From Nitrososphaerales archaeon (GTDB lineage Archaea; Thermoproteota; Nitrososphaeria; Nitrososphaerales; CADDZS01), in assembly GCA_030043455.1 (NCBI GenBank), contig JASHXQ010000188.1, forward strand, positions 1 to 13,790: DNA of 13,790 nucleotides, given 5' to 3'. Below the pieces are notes generated by a model. It did no database searches. It was not told the DNA's origin and was given only the letters and a program-made list of their open reading frames with translations. Position 1 is the first letter of the stretch. Every line of letters begins with the position of its first letter. Shown here one piece after another: positions 7,427-13,790 of the stretch. The position numbers and the translations under genes are program-made.

Positions 7427-7574
7427 ACTATGAGGCTGACAAACTCAAACGACCTGTACCCCAGTTTTTTAGAGTTATGCCGGCCGGATCGCGCTAAACA
7501 GTTCTCAAATTTTTCGAGGACAACGAAAGATTATACGTTCATGATCGTCCAGATAGATCCGGATCTAGAAAAAA
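7427..7574. promoter_or_regulatory. Divergent promoter region between arginine decarboxylase and M16 operon
   Basis: This 148-base gap must hold both promoters. For the minus strand, an A-rich CTCTAAAAAAC (7465-7474 on plus) lies about 40-48 bases before the decarboxylase ATG. For the plus strand, AGATTATACG (about 7529-7536) lies about 40 bases before the GTG at 7575. Both are weak matches to an archaeal TATA box. No operator-like palindrome was evident by eye. Confidence 0.3.
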
Positions 7575-8909
7575 GTGACAACCAATATTTTGAACCAATC
7601 CTTTCAGTTGCTGGAAGGAGTCCAGGAGTTCTTTCTGGATAATGGTTTGCAAGTACTTTTGAAGCCGGTGCCTACCTCTAGCGCGGTGTCCACTTGGATC
7701 TTTTACAAGGTGGGATCCCGAAATGAAAAACTGGGGACTACGGGGGCTTCACATTGGTGCGAGCACATGCTGTTCAAAGGCGGGGGCAAGCTCGGCAAAG
7801 GCGACGTCCATACACTTGTGAGTGCCGAGGGAGGTCGCAACAACGCATTCACAGACCATGATGTCACAGCGTACTTTGAGACCCTGCCTAAAGACCGGTT
7901 GGAACTGGGACTATTCATAGAGTCAGAAAGGATGGCAAATGCCGCATTCGATCCGGGGGAAGTGGAAAGCGAGAGGCAGGTGATAATCTCGGAAAGAGAG
8001 GGCAGTGAGAATTTTCCCCAATACCTACTCCGAGAGGAGATTTATTCTGTCGCATATCACGAACATCCCTACATGTGGCCAGTGGTCGGCTGGAAGAACG
8101 ATCTGAAACACATCACGCGGGAGGACCTCTATCAACACTATCGACACTTCTATCATCCCAGTAATGCAATACTGGTGGTCACCGGGAACTTTGAGACTTC
8201 AAGAGTGACCGAGGAGATTCGAAAGCGGTTCTCGAGCATTCCGGCAGGACCTAATATACCGAGCAAAATTCCGTTCCGCGAGCAGGAACAGAAGGGGGAG
8301 CGGGGCGTTAAGTTGAGGCTGCCGGGAACGCTAAACTATCTCGCAGTGGCCTATCACATTCCGGAGATTACCCATGAGGATGTTCCCTCTTTGATTGTGT
8401 TGTCTGCCATCTTGGGAGGTTGGCGTGGATTGATTGGTTTTTTCGGGGATCGTTTTGTCCCCAAGACTAACAGACTATACCGAAGGCTCGTGGAGGGTAA
8501 CATTGCGAGTGATGTCAATACTTACTTTCCGGTCAATATTGATCCTAGCCTGCTTTACTTCGATCTGACTCTCAATCCCACTGTTCACATGGCGACAGCA
8601 AAAGAGTCGTTCTTCTCTGAGATGACCCGGGCAGGGGATATCGCTCCGACTGATAGCGAGATGAAAGTAGCTTCAAATCAGATCAGGGCGTGGCATGCTT
8701 ACGAAAATGATGGGATCGGCCTTCAGGCCCTGTCCCTAGGCTATCTTGAGCGGATTCAGAGCCGGACATTGGCCGAAACCTTGATCGAGAAATCCTTGAG
8801 AGTTACTCCGGAGGCAGTGCAAAGGGTTGCGAGGCGATATCTTTCTGACACTAACAGGGTCGTCGGAGAGTACGACTCTATTAGCGGAGGAGAAGCAACA
8901 ATTGAGTGA
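7575..8909 (+). CDS. M16B zinc metallopeptidase, catalytic subunit
   Basis: A 444-residue peptidase of the pitrilysin/mitochondrial-processing-peptidase family, half-size M16B type. The inverted zinc motif is H60-W-C-E63-H64. Glu140 in ERQVIISE lies at the spacing expected for the third zinc ligand, with auxiliary Glu133 seven residues before it, as in processing peptidases. The C-terminal domain keeps NRLYRRLV and NIDPSLLYFD. No signal peptide or membrane segment is seen, so it is probably cytoplasmic. The GTG at 7575 is the first possible start, since TAG at 7566 closes the frame upstream. Its 3' end overlaps the next gene by 8 bases. Together the two should form a clamshell dimer that degrades or trims small unfolded peptides; substrate unknown. 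Confidence 0.92.
   Translation: MTTNILNQSFQLLEGVQEFFLDNGLQVLLKPVPTSSAVSTWIFYKVGSRNEKLGTTGASHWCEHMLFKGGGKLGKGDVHTLVSAEGGRNNAFTDHDVTAYFETLPKDRLELGLFIESERMANAAFDPGEVESERQVIISEREGSENFPQYLLREEIYSVAYHEHPYMWPVVGWKNDLKHITREDLYQHYRHFYHPSNAILVVTGNFETSRVTEEIRKRFSSIPAGPNIPSKIPFREQEQKGERGVKLRLPGTLNYLAVAYHIPEITHEDVPSLIVLSAILGGWRGLIGFFGDRFVPKTNRLYRRLVEGNIASDVNTYFPVNIDPSLLYFDLTLNPTVHMATAKESFFSEMTRAGDIAPTDSEMKVASNQIRAWHAYENDGIGLQALSLGYLERIQSRTLAETLIEKSLRVTPEAVQRVARRYLSDTNRVVGEYDSISGGEATIE
8886..8892 (+). promoter_or_regulatory. Strong Shine-Dalgarno fixing the start of the second M16 gene
   Basis: GGAGGAG lies inside the 3' end of the first M16 gene, nine bases before TTG 8902. It decides between that TTG and an upstream in-frame TTG at 8827, which would create an 83-base overlap. 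The arrangement implies translational coupling of the two subunits. Confidence 0.7.
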
Positions 8910-10221
8910 GAGCGCGCTAGCCAGTTTGGGAACACCCGAACTTCAACGAGAAGTTTTTGGAAACGGTATCGTCCTTCTGAGCAACCGGGTTCCTACAAGC
9001 GAAACTGTAGCGATTTCAGGTAGCGTGAAGGCTGGCACGATTTTCGATCCCATCGGGTTTTCCGGAACTGCAGAGCTTGTTTCGAGGCTGCTGATGCGAG
9101 GAACTACTTCATCATCAGGCGCACAAATTTCACAGAAAATCGAAGAGGTAGGCGCAACTCTTAGTTTTGATAATCGGGACGAATCGGTTTCTTTCAGCTC
9201 CAGATGCTATTACGGAGCGCTGGACGTAGTTCTGGGAATCATTGGAGAGTGTCTTATTCATCCCTCTTTCCCCGAGAAGGAGCTCACCCTTTCCAGAAAC
9301 GAGATTCTTTCGGAGATTAAAGCTAACGAAGATGATACAAGATCGGCAGCTTACAAGCATCTGGCTGCACTTGTTTTCGGAGAAGGTGCGCCGTACGGAC
9401 GAGATCCTCTGGGAAAGCCAGAGGAACTCGGAAACCTTGCCAGGAATGATCTTGCGCGTTTCCATGAGGAAAATTATCTACCCGGAAGGATGATCATTGC
9501 CATGACCGGGGGTTACGACTTTGATCAAGTTAGGGCAAAAATCGACCGGATCTTTTCTCCATGGAAAAAAGGGATGGGCTCCTCCTTTTCCTTCCGGGAC
9601 CTAAAAAACGAGATTCAAGAAAGAAAGACTTCCGTCGTTAAGATGCCTCATAAAACTCAAGTCGATCTAGCTCTAGGTACTAAGGCGGTTCAGCGCTCCT
9701 CTCATGACTACTATTCTCTCAACTTGGGAAATCTCGTTCTTGGAAGACTGGGTCTCTACGGCCGCCTTGGAGAGAATGTTCGAGAGAAAAGAGGCCTCGC
9801 GTACTACGTCTTTAGCTCTCTGCAAGCAAAGCTCTTTTCAGGTTTGTTCGGAGTCTTTGCCGGAGTCAACCCCTCGAATGTCACCGGAGCGATTGAGGGC
9901 ATCTTTGAAGAGCTCCAGAAAATCGTTTCGGAGCCTATTCCACAGGAAGAGCTCGAAACCGCGAAGCGCAATTCACTAGGATCGCTGTCGCTCTCTCTGG
10001 ACACTTCTGTGGAGCGAGTGGCGATACTTCACGACATTGAGTATCAGAACCTTGGACTGGATTATCTAGAGCGGTATCCTTCGATCCTAGATCGGGTTTC
10101 CAGCGAGGAGATCCTGGCGGCTTTTCAAAAATATGTAAAACTCGAGAATCTTTCCATGGTGGCGGCTGGACCAATTGAGAAAGAAGCTCTTGAAACTCCC
10201 GTAGCTATAGCAGAGCGATAA
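8902..10221 (+). CDS. M16B peptidase-like partner subunit lacking the zinc site
   Basis: About 439 residues from TTG 8902, which overlaps the preceding stop by 8 bases and has a GGAGGAG ribosome-binding site. The fold is M16B, but the segment that should read HxxEH is Glu58-L-V-Ser61-Arg62, so no zinc can bind. It does keep the substrate-binding Arg/Tyr pair of non-catalytic partners in RENVREKRGLAYY-like context (about Arg294 and Tyr301). This division of labour, one subunit with zinc and one with R/Y, is known for mitochondrial processing peptidase and for some bacterial heterodimeric M16B enzymes. No secretion signal is seen. A TrmB-type regulator starts 13 bases downstream. Confidence 0.9.
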   Translation: MSESALASLGTPELQREVFGNGIVLLSNRVPTSETVAISGSVKAGTIFDPIGFSGTAELVSRLLMRGTTSSSGAQISQKIEEVGATLSFDNRDESVSFSSRCYYGALDVVLGIIGECLIHPSFPEKELTLSRNEILSEIKANEDDTRSAAYKHLAALVFGEGAPYGRDPLGKPEELGNLARNDLARFHEENYLPGRMIIAMTGGYDFDQVRAKIDRIFSPWKKGMGSSFSFRDLKNEIQERKTSVVKMPHKTQVDLALGTKAVQRSSHDYYSLNLGNLVLGRLGLYGRLGENVREKRGLAYYVFSSLQAKLFSGLFGVFAGVNPSNVTGAIEGIFEELQKIVSEPIPQEELETAKRNSLGSLSLSLDTSVERVAILHDIEYQNLGLDYLERYPSILDRVSSEEILAAFQKYVKLENLSMVAAGPIEKEALETPVAIAER

Positions 10222-10234
10222 AGAGAGTTCATCT

Positions 10235-11047
10235 TTGAGCAAGGAGTCCGCTCCACCGCAAGACATAGAGAGCTCTCTGAAGGAGAACTTTAAGCTCTCT
10301 AGCTACGAAGCTAGGGCGTATTTATCTCTCCTCCGGCTGGGCGGACAAAATACAAAGCAGCTCTCCTCGAGCTCCTCTGTTCCTTTACCCCGGGTTTATG
10401 ATACGGTCGAAAGCTTGATGGCGAAGGGATTCGTGATGAAGAAGGATGATAACTTTCTAGCGATACCTCCAAAACAGGCTCTCAAAGGGAGAACCAGGCA
10501 GTTCGAGGCCCAGTTTTCGGAAGAGCAGAAGCGGAGGACAGAGGCGGAGACTCGACTCATAGATCTTTTGGAACTACAGATTTCCGCTGATGAAGCCGGA
10601 ACCGACCAGGGCCACTCCGAAATCTCCGTACTGAAGGGCTTCAACTCCATTGCCAACAAATTTGAGGAGCTCTTGGACGCTTCAAAGGAAGTGATACTCA
10701 TAGCTAAATGGGCAGTAGACGCCAAGGAATTCTTCATTCCCATCCTAATGCAATATTGCAAGTCGGGAAGAAGACGGATCCGGATCATCTCTCCCAGCAG
10801 TGTCAAATTATCGAAAGAAGACTTAGAGCAGGCGCAGCTAGCCAACGCTCAGATTCGCAAATCCGACAACGTAATCTTCGACATGATGATCACGGACCAG
10901 GACGATGTATTGATCGGTGTACCTGACCCACTTTCCGAGGACCTAAATCACTCGATCGCAATATGGGTGAGAAACCCTTCTTTCGCGAAATCCACTCGAA
11001 AGTCTATCGAAGAGATGTGGAATTCGGCGGAGAAAGTCAATTTGTGA
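10235..11047 (+). CDS. TrmB-family transcriptional regulator
   Basis: 270 residues starting with TTG, 13 bases after the M16 partner, so it is likely the last gene of the protease operon. Residues 21-70 (LSSYEARAYLSLLRLG..., PRVYDTVESLMAKGFV) are a typical TrmB winged helix-turn-helix. Residues about 85-115 are charged and look like a dimerising coiled coil. From 128 onward lies the C-terminal effector-type domain (SVLKGFNSIANKFEELL, EVILIAKW, RIRIISPSS). TrmB proteins usually sense sugars and act as repressors or activators at archaeal promoters. Its position suggests it controls the M16 operon or the divergent promoter at 7427-7574, but its ligand and targets cannot be read from the sequence. 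Its last 11 bases overlap the convergent NUDIX gene. Confidence 0.88.
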   Translation: MSKESAPPQDIESSLKENFKLSSYEARAYLSLLRLGGQNTKQLSSSSSVPLPRVYDTVESLMAKGFVMKKDDNFLAIPPKQALKGRTRQFEAQFSEEQKRRTEAETRLIDLLELQISADEAGTDQGHSEISVLKGFNSIANKFEELLDASKEVILIAKWAVDAKEFFIPILMQYCKSGRRRIRIISPSSVKLSKEDLEQAQLANAQIRKSDNVIFDMMITDQDDVLIGVPDPLSEDLNHSIAIWVRNPSFAKSTRKSIEEMWNSAEKVNL

Positions 11048-11522
11048 CCCTGCTGGACCAGAAGGTCTCCGTCGGATGTTTCTTCCACTCGAAATAATCT
11101 CTGAGAATTAAAGAATGGTCAAAAGCGAGACTGAGCTGAGAGTTCCGCAGCTCCGTTTCGTCAATCCACTCGGCAGATTTCGCGTCATCGCCACCCACAG
11201 GGTCACCGTCGATCCAGTCCGCGACAAAGACTACCGAGACCCTCTGTCCCCGAGGATCCCTTTGGGGATCGCTGAAGACCCCCAGAATGCCCACGAGCTT
11301 TGCCTGGACGGAGGTCTCTTCCATCAGCTCTCTCAGCGCCGTTTGCTCGACGGTCTCCCCATAGTCTACATGACCGCCAGGTAGACAACGCGCTCCTTCA
11401 AAAGGTTCCCGACCTCTTTGCTCTAAAAGGATCAAATCGCCCTTCCGGACGATGATGTCGACTGTCGGAACCGGATCTTTGTAGTGTTTTTCATGAGGTG
11501 AAATATCTCCGTGCAGGCTCAA
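11037..11522 (-). CDS. NUDIX hydrolase (ADP-ribose pyrophosphatase-like)
   Basis: 161 residues beginning with TTG at 11522. The Nudix box spans Gly50 to Val72: Gly50-x5-Glu56-x7-Arg64-Glu65-x2-Glu68-Glu69, with Ser71 where Gly is usual. The preceding PFEGARCLPGG and the following FSDPQRDPRGQRVSVVFVADW resemble archaeal ADP-ribose pyrophosphatases. Members cleave nucleoside diphosphates linked to another group, and act in housecleaning or NAD turnover; the exact substrate cannot be fixed. A TATA-like element centred about 30 bases before the TTG implies an almost leaderless mRNA. It converges on the TrmB-type gene with an 11-base overlap of coding ends and diverges from the SRPBCC gene. Confidence 0.9.
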   Translation of the reverse strand: MSLHGDISPHEKHYKDPVPTVDIIVRKGDLILLEQRGREPFEGARCLPGGHVDYGETVEQTALRELMEETSVQAKLVGILGVFSDPQRDPRGQRVSVVFVADWIDGDPVGGDDAKSAEWIDETELRNSQLSLAFDHSLILRDYFEWKKHPTETFWSSRVTN

Positions 11523-11548
11523 TTCAGAATCAGATTGCTTTCAGCGTA

Positions 11549-11556
11549 ACTTAAAT
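11549..11556. promoter_or_regulatory. Near-symmetric TATA box between divergent NUDIX and SRPBCC genes
   Basis: The core ACTTAAAT reads ATTTAAGT on the minus strand. On the minus strand it is centred 30 bases before the NUDIX TTG, giving a leaderless or nearly leaderless transcript. On the plus strand transcription would start about 11575-11580, some 25 bases before the ATG at 11603. The arrangement repeats that at 4426-4434. Confidence 0.45.
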
Positions 11557-11602
11557 CCTGATCGACACTCGCAACGACCTCCCAATCAAAGAGTTTTTCT
11601 GA

Positions 11603-12103
11603 ATGGGAAAAACCTCTTTCTTTGAAAGAGAGAAGAGAAAGGTGGCCACAATAAAGGAGTCTGTAGAGATTTTAGCTCTACGGAGTAGAGTCTGGGAAAT
11701 AGTGTCAGACTTGGATAATGAGGGTGAGTATTGGTGGGGCACGCGAGAGGTAAAAAATCTCTCTAAAGAGGGCAACATCATTAACCGGGAAATTGTGCAG
11801 AATTTTAGAAGTCATCGGATTCTGCAGAAAGTTATCATCAAGCCTCCGGAACTTATCGAAATTGATTACTTGAAAGGCCTTACTGAAGGAGTGAAATATC
11901 TCAGAATATCCTCGCTTTCCGACGAACAGCAGAGACTGGAGGCAGAATGGGTAGTTCATTTCCCCGGAATTTACTTTCTAGCCACTCCGATCCTTACCCG
12001 TCATATTCGTAATGGGACCAGGAATGCCCTTCAACGCATCAAGGACGCGGCCGAGGGGAGGCCAATCCAATCACCCGAATCCATCTCGAACAATGGGGAG
12101 TGA
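11603..12103 (+). CDS. SRPBCC (START/polyketide cyclase-like) domain protein
   Basis: 166 residues. From about residue 15 the sequence looks like an SRPBCC/Bet v1-like lipid-binding fold: an opening strand ATIKESVEI, the helix [11 protein letters not shown], then [11 protein letters not shown], alternating strands, and a long C-terminal helix ([24 protein letters not shown]). Such proteins bind hydrophobic ligands or act as cyclases/aromatases; the ligand is unknown here. The ATG at 11603 is given, but GTG 11642 would start just before the first strand and remove a basic 13-residue leader that may not be coding. The stop lies eight bases before the uvrB ATG, so the two are probably co-transcribed. 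Confidence 0.75.
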   Translation: MGKTSFFEREKRKVATIKESVEILALRSRVWEIVSDLDNEGEYWWGTREVKNLSKEGNIINREIVQNFRSHRILQKVIIKPPELIEIDYLKGLTEGVKYLRISSLSDEQQRLEAEWVVHFPGIYFLATPILTRHIRNGTRNALQRIKDAAEGRPIQSPESISNNGE

Positions 12104-12111
12104 AGAGGTGG

Positions 12112-13790
12112 ATGACTACGACACTTAATCCTAACCGGCAGTTTGAGCAATCCCACGGTTTCGAGATCAGTCATGAATACACGCCCAAAGGCGATCAACC
12201 CAATGCGATCGCTCAACTGACAGAAGGGATCCGCAAGGGGATGAAACATCAAGTCCTGCTCGGAGCTACGGGTACTGGGAAGACTCTCACCATGGCACAC
12301 ATCATCCAGAATCTCCAGCGTCCTGCTCTCGTCATGTCACCCAACAAGACCCTCGCAGCCCAGCTCACCAGCGAGTTTAGGGCATTCTTCCCCACTAATG
12401 CAGTGGAATATTTCGTCAGTTACTACGACTACTATCAGCCTGAAGCTTATGTTCCCCAGCAGGATCTCTACATAGAGAAGGATACTTCGATCAACGAAGA
12501 TCTGCAAACACTCAGGCAGCGAGCGATGCAGGCGCTAGTTTCACGAAGAGACGTGGTGGTAGTGGCAAGTGTCAGTTGCATTTACGGTTTAGGCGCTCCG
12601 GATGACTTCCGGGACAATGTGGTTGGAATTTATCCGGGCCAGACGATCGATCGTGACGTGTTGCTGAGAAAACTCGTGGCGATTCGTTATCAGAGAAACG
12701 ACTTTCAGCTGTCTCGGGGAAAGTTTCGAGTGAAGGGTGATACTCTTGAGATTTCCACCGCTAGCGAAAACGTAATGAAAATCGACTTTTTTGGCGACGA
12801 GGTGGAAAAAATCACCGAAGTTGACGCACTTACTGGGAAGGCCATCCGTAAGCGGAACGAGGCTTTCATCTATCCCGCGACGGAGTACACCGTCGTAGAA
12901 GACCGGCTGGGAAACACAATCAAAGACATCGAACTCGAACTGGAATCGCGGTTGGCGGAGCTCAGGAGTGAAGGCAAGCTAGTGGAAGCCCAGCGATTGG
13001 AGCAGAGGACCAAATTCGATATGGAAATGCTGAGAGAAACTGGATACTGTACTGGTATTGAGAATTACTCTCGCTATTTTACTGGAAGAGAACCTGGAGA
13101 AACCCCGTATTGCCTCCTCGACTACTTCCCGGAAGATTACATCACTTTCATTGACGAAAGCCACATGGCCGTTCCCCAGATCAAAAGCATGTACGAGGGT
13201 GATCGATCTCGAAAGGAAAATCTAGTCGGCTACGGTTTCCGATTGCCCTCCGCCTTTGACAATCGGCCGCTCTACTTTTCAGAATTTGCCCTAAAGATGA
13301 ATCAGGTGATCTACACTTCTGCGACCCCTGGTCCATACGAGATGTCTAAGGCAGATCAGATAGTGCAACAGATCATCAGACCGACCGGTCTAGTAGACCC
13401 GGAAATTATCGTTCGCCCCGCAAAGACCCAGATCGACGATCTTATTGGAGAGATTCGAAAGCGTGTGAATCGAAACGAGAGAGTGCTCGTGACCACCTTG
13501 ACGAAGAGGATGGCAGAGGATCTCGCAGAATATCTGGAGGACCTGAAAATTAAAGTGAGGTATATTCACTCGGAGGTCGAGACCCTCAAGCGGATCGAGT
13601 TACTAAGAGATCTGCGATTAGGAGAGTACGATGTGTTGGTGGGGATTAATCTCCTTAGAGAAGGGCTCGATCTTCCCGAGGTGAGCCTCGTAGCGATCTT
13701 GGATGCCGACAAGGAGGGATACCTGCGCTCAGATGTGGCTCTCATCCAGACAATCGGACGGGCTGCCAGAAATGCGGCTGGACAGGTCAT
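12112..13790 (+). CDS. uvrB: UvrABC excinuclease subunit B, 3'-truncated
   Basis: The first 559 codons plus two bases of a protein that is usually about 660-680 residues; the C-terminal UvrC-binding region lies beyond the window. UvrB is the damage-verifying helicase-like subunit of nucleotide excision repair, loaded by UvrA and cut by UvrC. Present are Walker A GATGTGKT (51-58), the beta-hairpin region [12 protein letters not shown] that clamps DNA, the Walker B/DESH box in [32 protein letters not shown], and motif [11 protein letters not shown] near the edge. The latter is preceded by YLRSDVALI rather than the common FLRSERSLI. The ATG at 12112 is preceded by GAGGTG at very short spacing. 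No frameshift is seen. UvrB occurs in mesophilic archaea, where it is thought to derive from bacteria. Confidence 0.97.
   Translation, partial: MTTTLNPNRQFEQSHGFEISHEYTPKGDQPNAIAQLTEGIRKGMKHQVLLGATGTGKTLTMAHIIQNLQRPALVMSPNKTLAAQLTSEFRAFFPTNAVEYFVSYYDYYQPEAYVPQQDLYIEKDTSINEDLQTLRQRAMQALVSRRDVVVVASVSCIYGLGAPDDFRDNVVGIYPGQTIDRDVLLRKLVAIRYQRNDFQLSRGKFRVKGDTLEISTASENVMKIDFFGDEVEKITEVDALTGKAIRKRNEAFIYPATEYTVVEDRLGNTIKDIELELESRLAELRSEGKLVEAQRLEQRTKFDMEMLRETGYCTGIENYSRYFTGREPGETPYCLLDYFPEDYITFIDESHMAVPQIKSMYEGDRSRKENLVGYGFRLPSAFDNRPLYFSEFALKMNQVIYTSATPGPYEMSKADQIVQQIIRPTGLVDPEIIVRPAKTQIDDLIGEIRKRVNRNERVLVTTLTKRMAEDLAEYLEDLKIKVRYIHSEVETLKRIELLRDLRLGEYDVLVGINLLREGLDLPEVSLVAILDADKEGYLRSDVALIQTIGRAARNAAGQV

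Noticed and set aside
8400..8475. Apparent insertion in the first M16 subunit between LGG and NRLYRRLV
   Set aside because: Related M16B proteins are known to carry a glycine/phenylalanine-rich loop here, so it looks like family variation rather than an acquired segment.
8827..8901. Upstream extension of the second M16 gene to TTG 8827
   Set aside because: It would overlap the first M16 gene by 83 bases, while TTG 8902 has a GGAGGAG site nine bases before it.
10396..10845. 149-codon minus-strand ORF inside the TrmB-type gene
   Set aside because: Serine-rich, motif-free translation opposite a clear regulator; a shadow of the coding strand.

Overview
The window most likely comes from an archaeon of moderate GC content, perhaps a mesophilic heterotroph of the Thaumarchaeota or a related lineage. 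The lineage is a guess. The archaeal assignment rests on four points: a 2-keto-3-deoxygluconate kinase that closely resembles the Sulfolobus enzyme as I remember it; a TrmB-type regulator; a pyruvoyl-dependent arginine decarboxylase; and TATA-like boxes placed where archaeal promoters should lie, with very short leaders. TTG is also a common start codon here. UvrB and paired M16 peptidases are more typical of bacteria, but mesophilic archaea are known to carry UvrABC. No rRNA, tRNA, CRISPR array, insertion sequence or integrase was seen.

Layout. Positions 1-3023 (+): the 3' part of a xanthine dehydrogenase/CO dehydrogenase-type molybdenum hydroxylase large subunit, followed by an old-yellow-enzyme/FAD-NAD(P) reductase fusion. 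Positions 3030-4389 (-): ridA then kdgK, four bases apart, converging on the flavoenzyme gene. Positions ~4508-6514 (+): an aldose-1-epimerase-like protein then an HSL-family alpha/beta hydrolase, diverging from ridA across a shared promoter region with a near-palindromic TATA box. Positions 6515-6874: a convergent gap that holds an unlisted 41-codon C2H2-like zinc-finger ORF and two small inverted repeats. Positions 6875-7426 (-): arginine decarboxylase. Positions 7575-11047 (+): a catalytic M16 peptidase subunit, an HxxEH-less M16 partner and a TrmB-type regulator, tightly packed as one operon. Positions 11037-11522 (-): a NUDIX hydrolase whose 3' end overlaps the regulator. Positions 11603-13790 (+): an SRPBCC-domain protein followed eight bases later by uvrB, which runs off the window end.

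How the genes may work together. The first 6.5 kb looks like a carbohydrate or sugar-acid catabolic island: sugar-ring epimerisation, a possible lactone/ester hydrolase, KDG phosphorylation (the semiphosphorylative branch of the archaeal Entner-Doudoroff pathway), RidA removal of reactive enamines, and a molybdenum aldehyde/hydroxylase-type oxidoreductase with a flavin reductase beside it. Archaeal branched Entner-Doudoroff pathways can use a Mo-dependent glyceraldehyde oxidoreductase of this superfamily, so a shared pathway is possible but not proven. The second half is mixed: polyamine/agmatine synthesis, a two-subunit M16 protease with its own TrmB-type regulator, nucleotide housecleaning and excision repair.

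The observations most worth following are the M16 pair with its regulator, the flavoenzyme lacking one of four expected Fe-S cysteines, the unlisted zinc-finger ORF, and the two divergent promoter regions built on near-symmetric TATA boxes.
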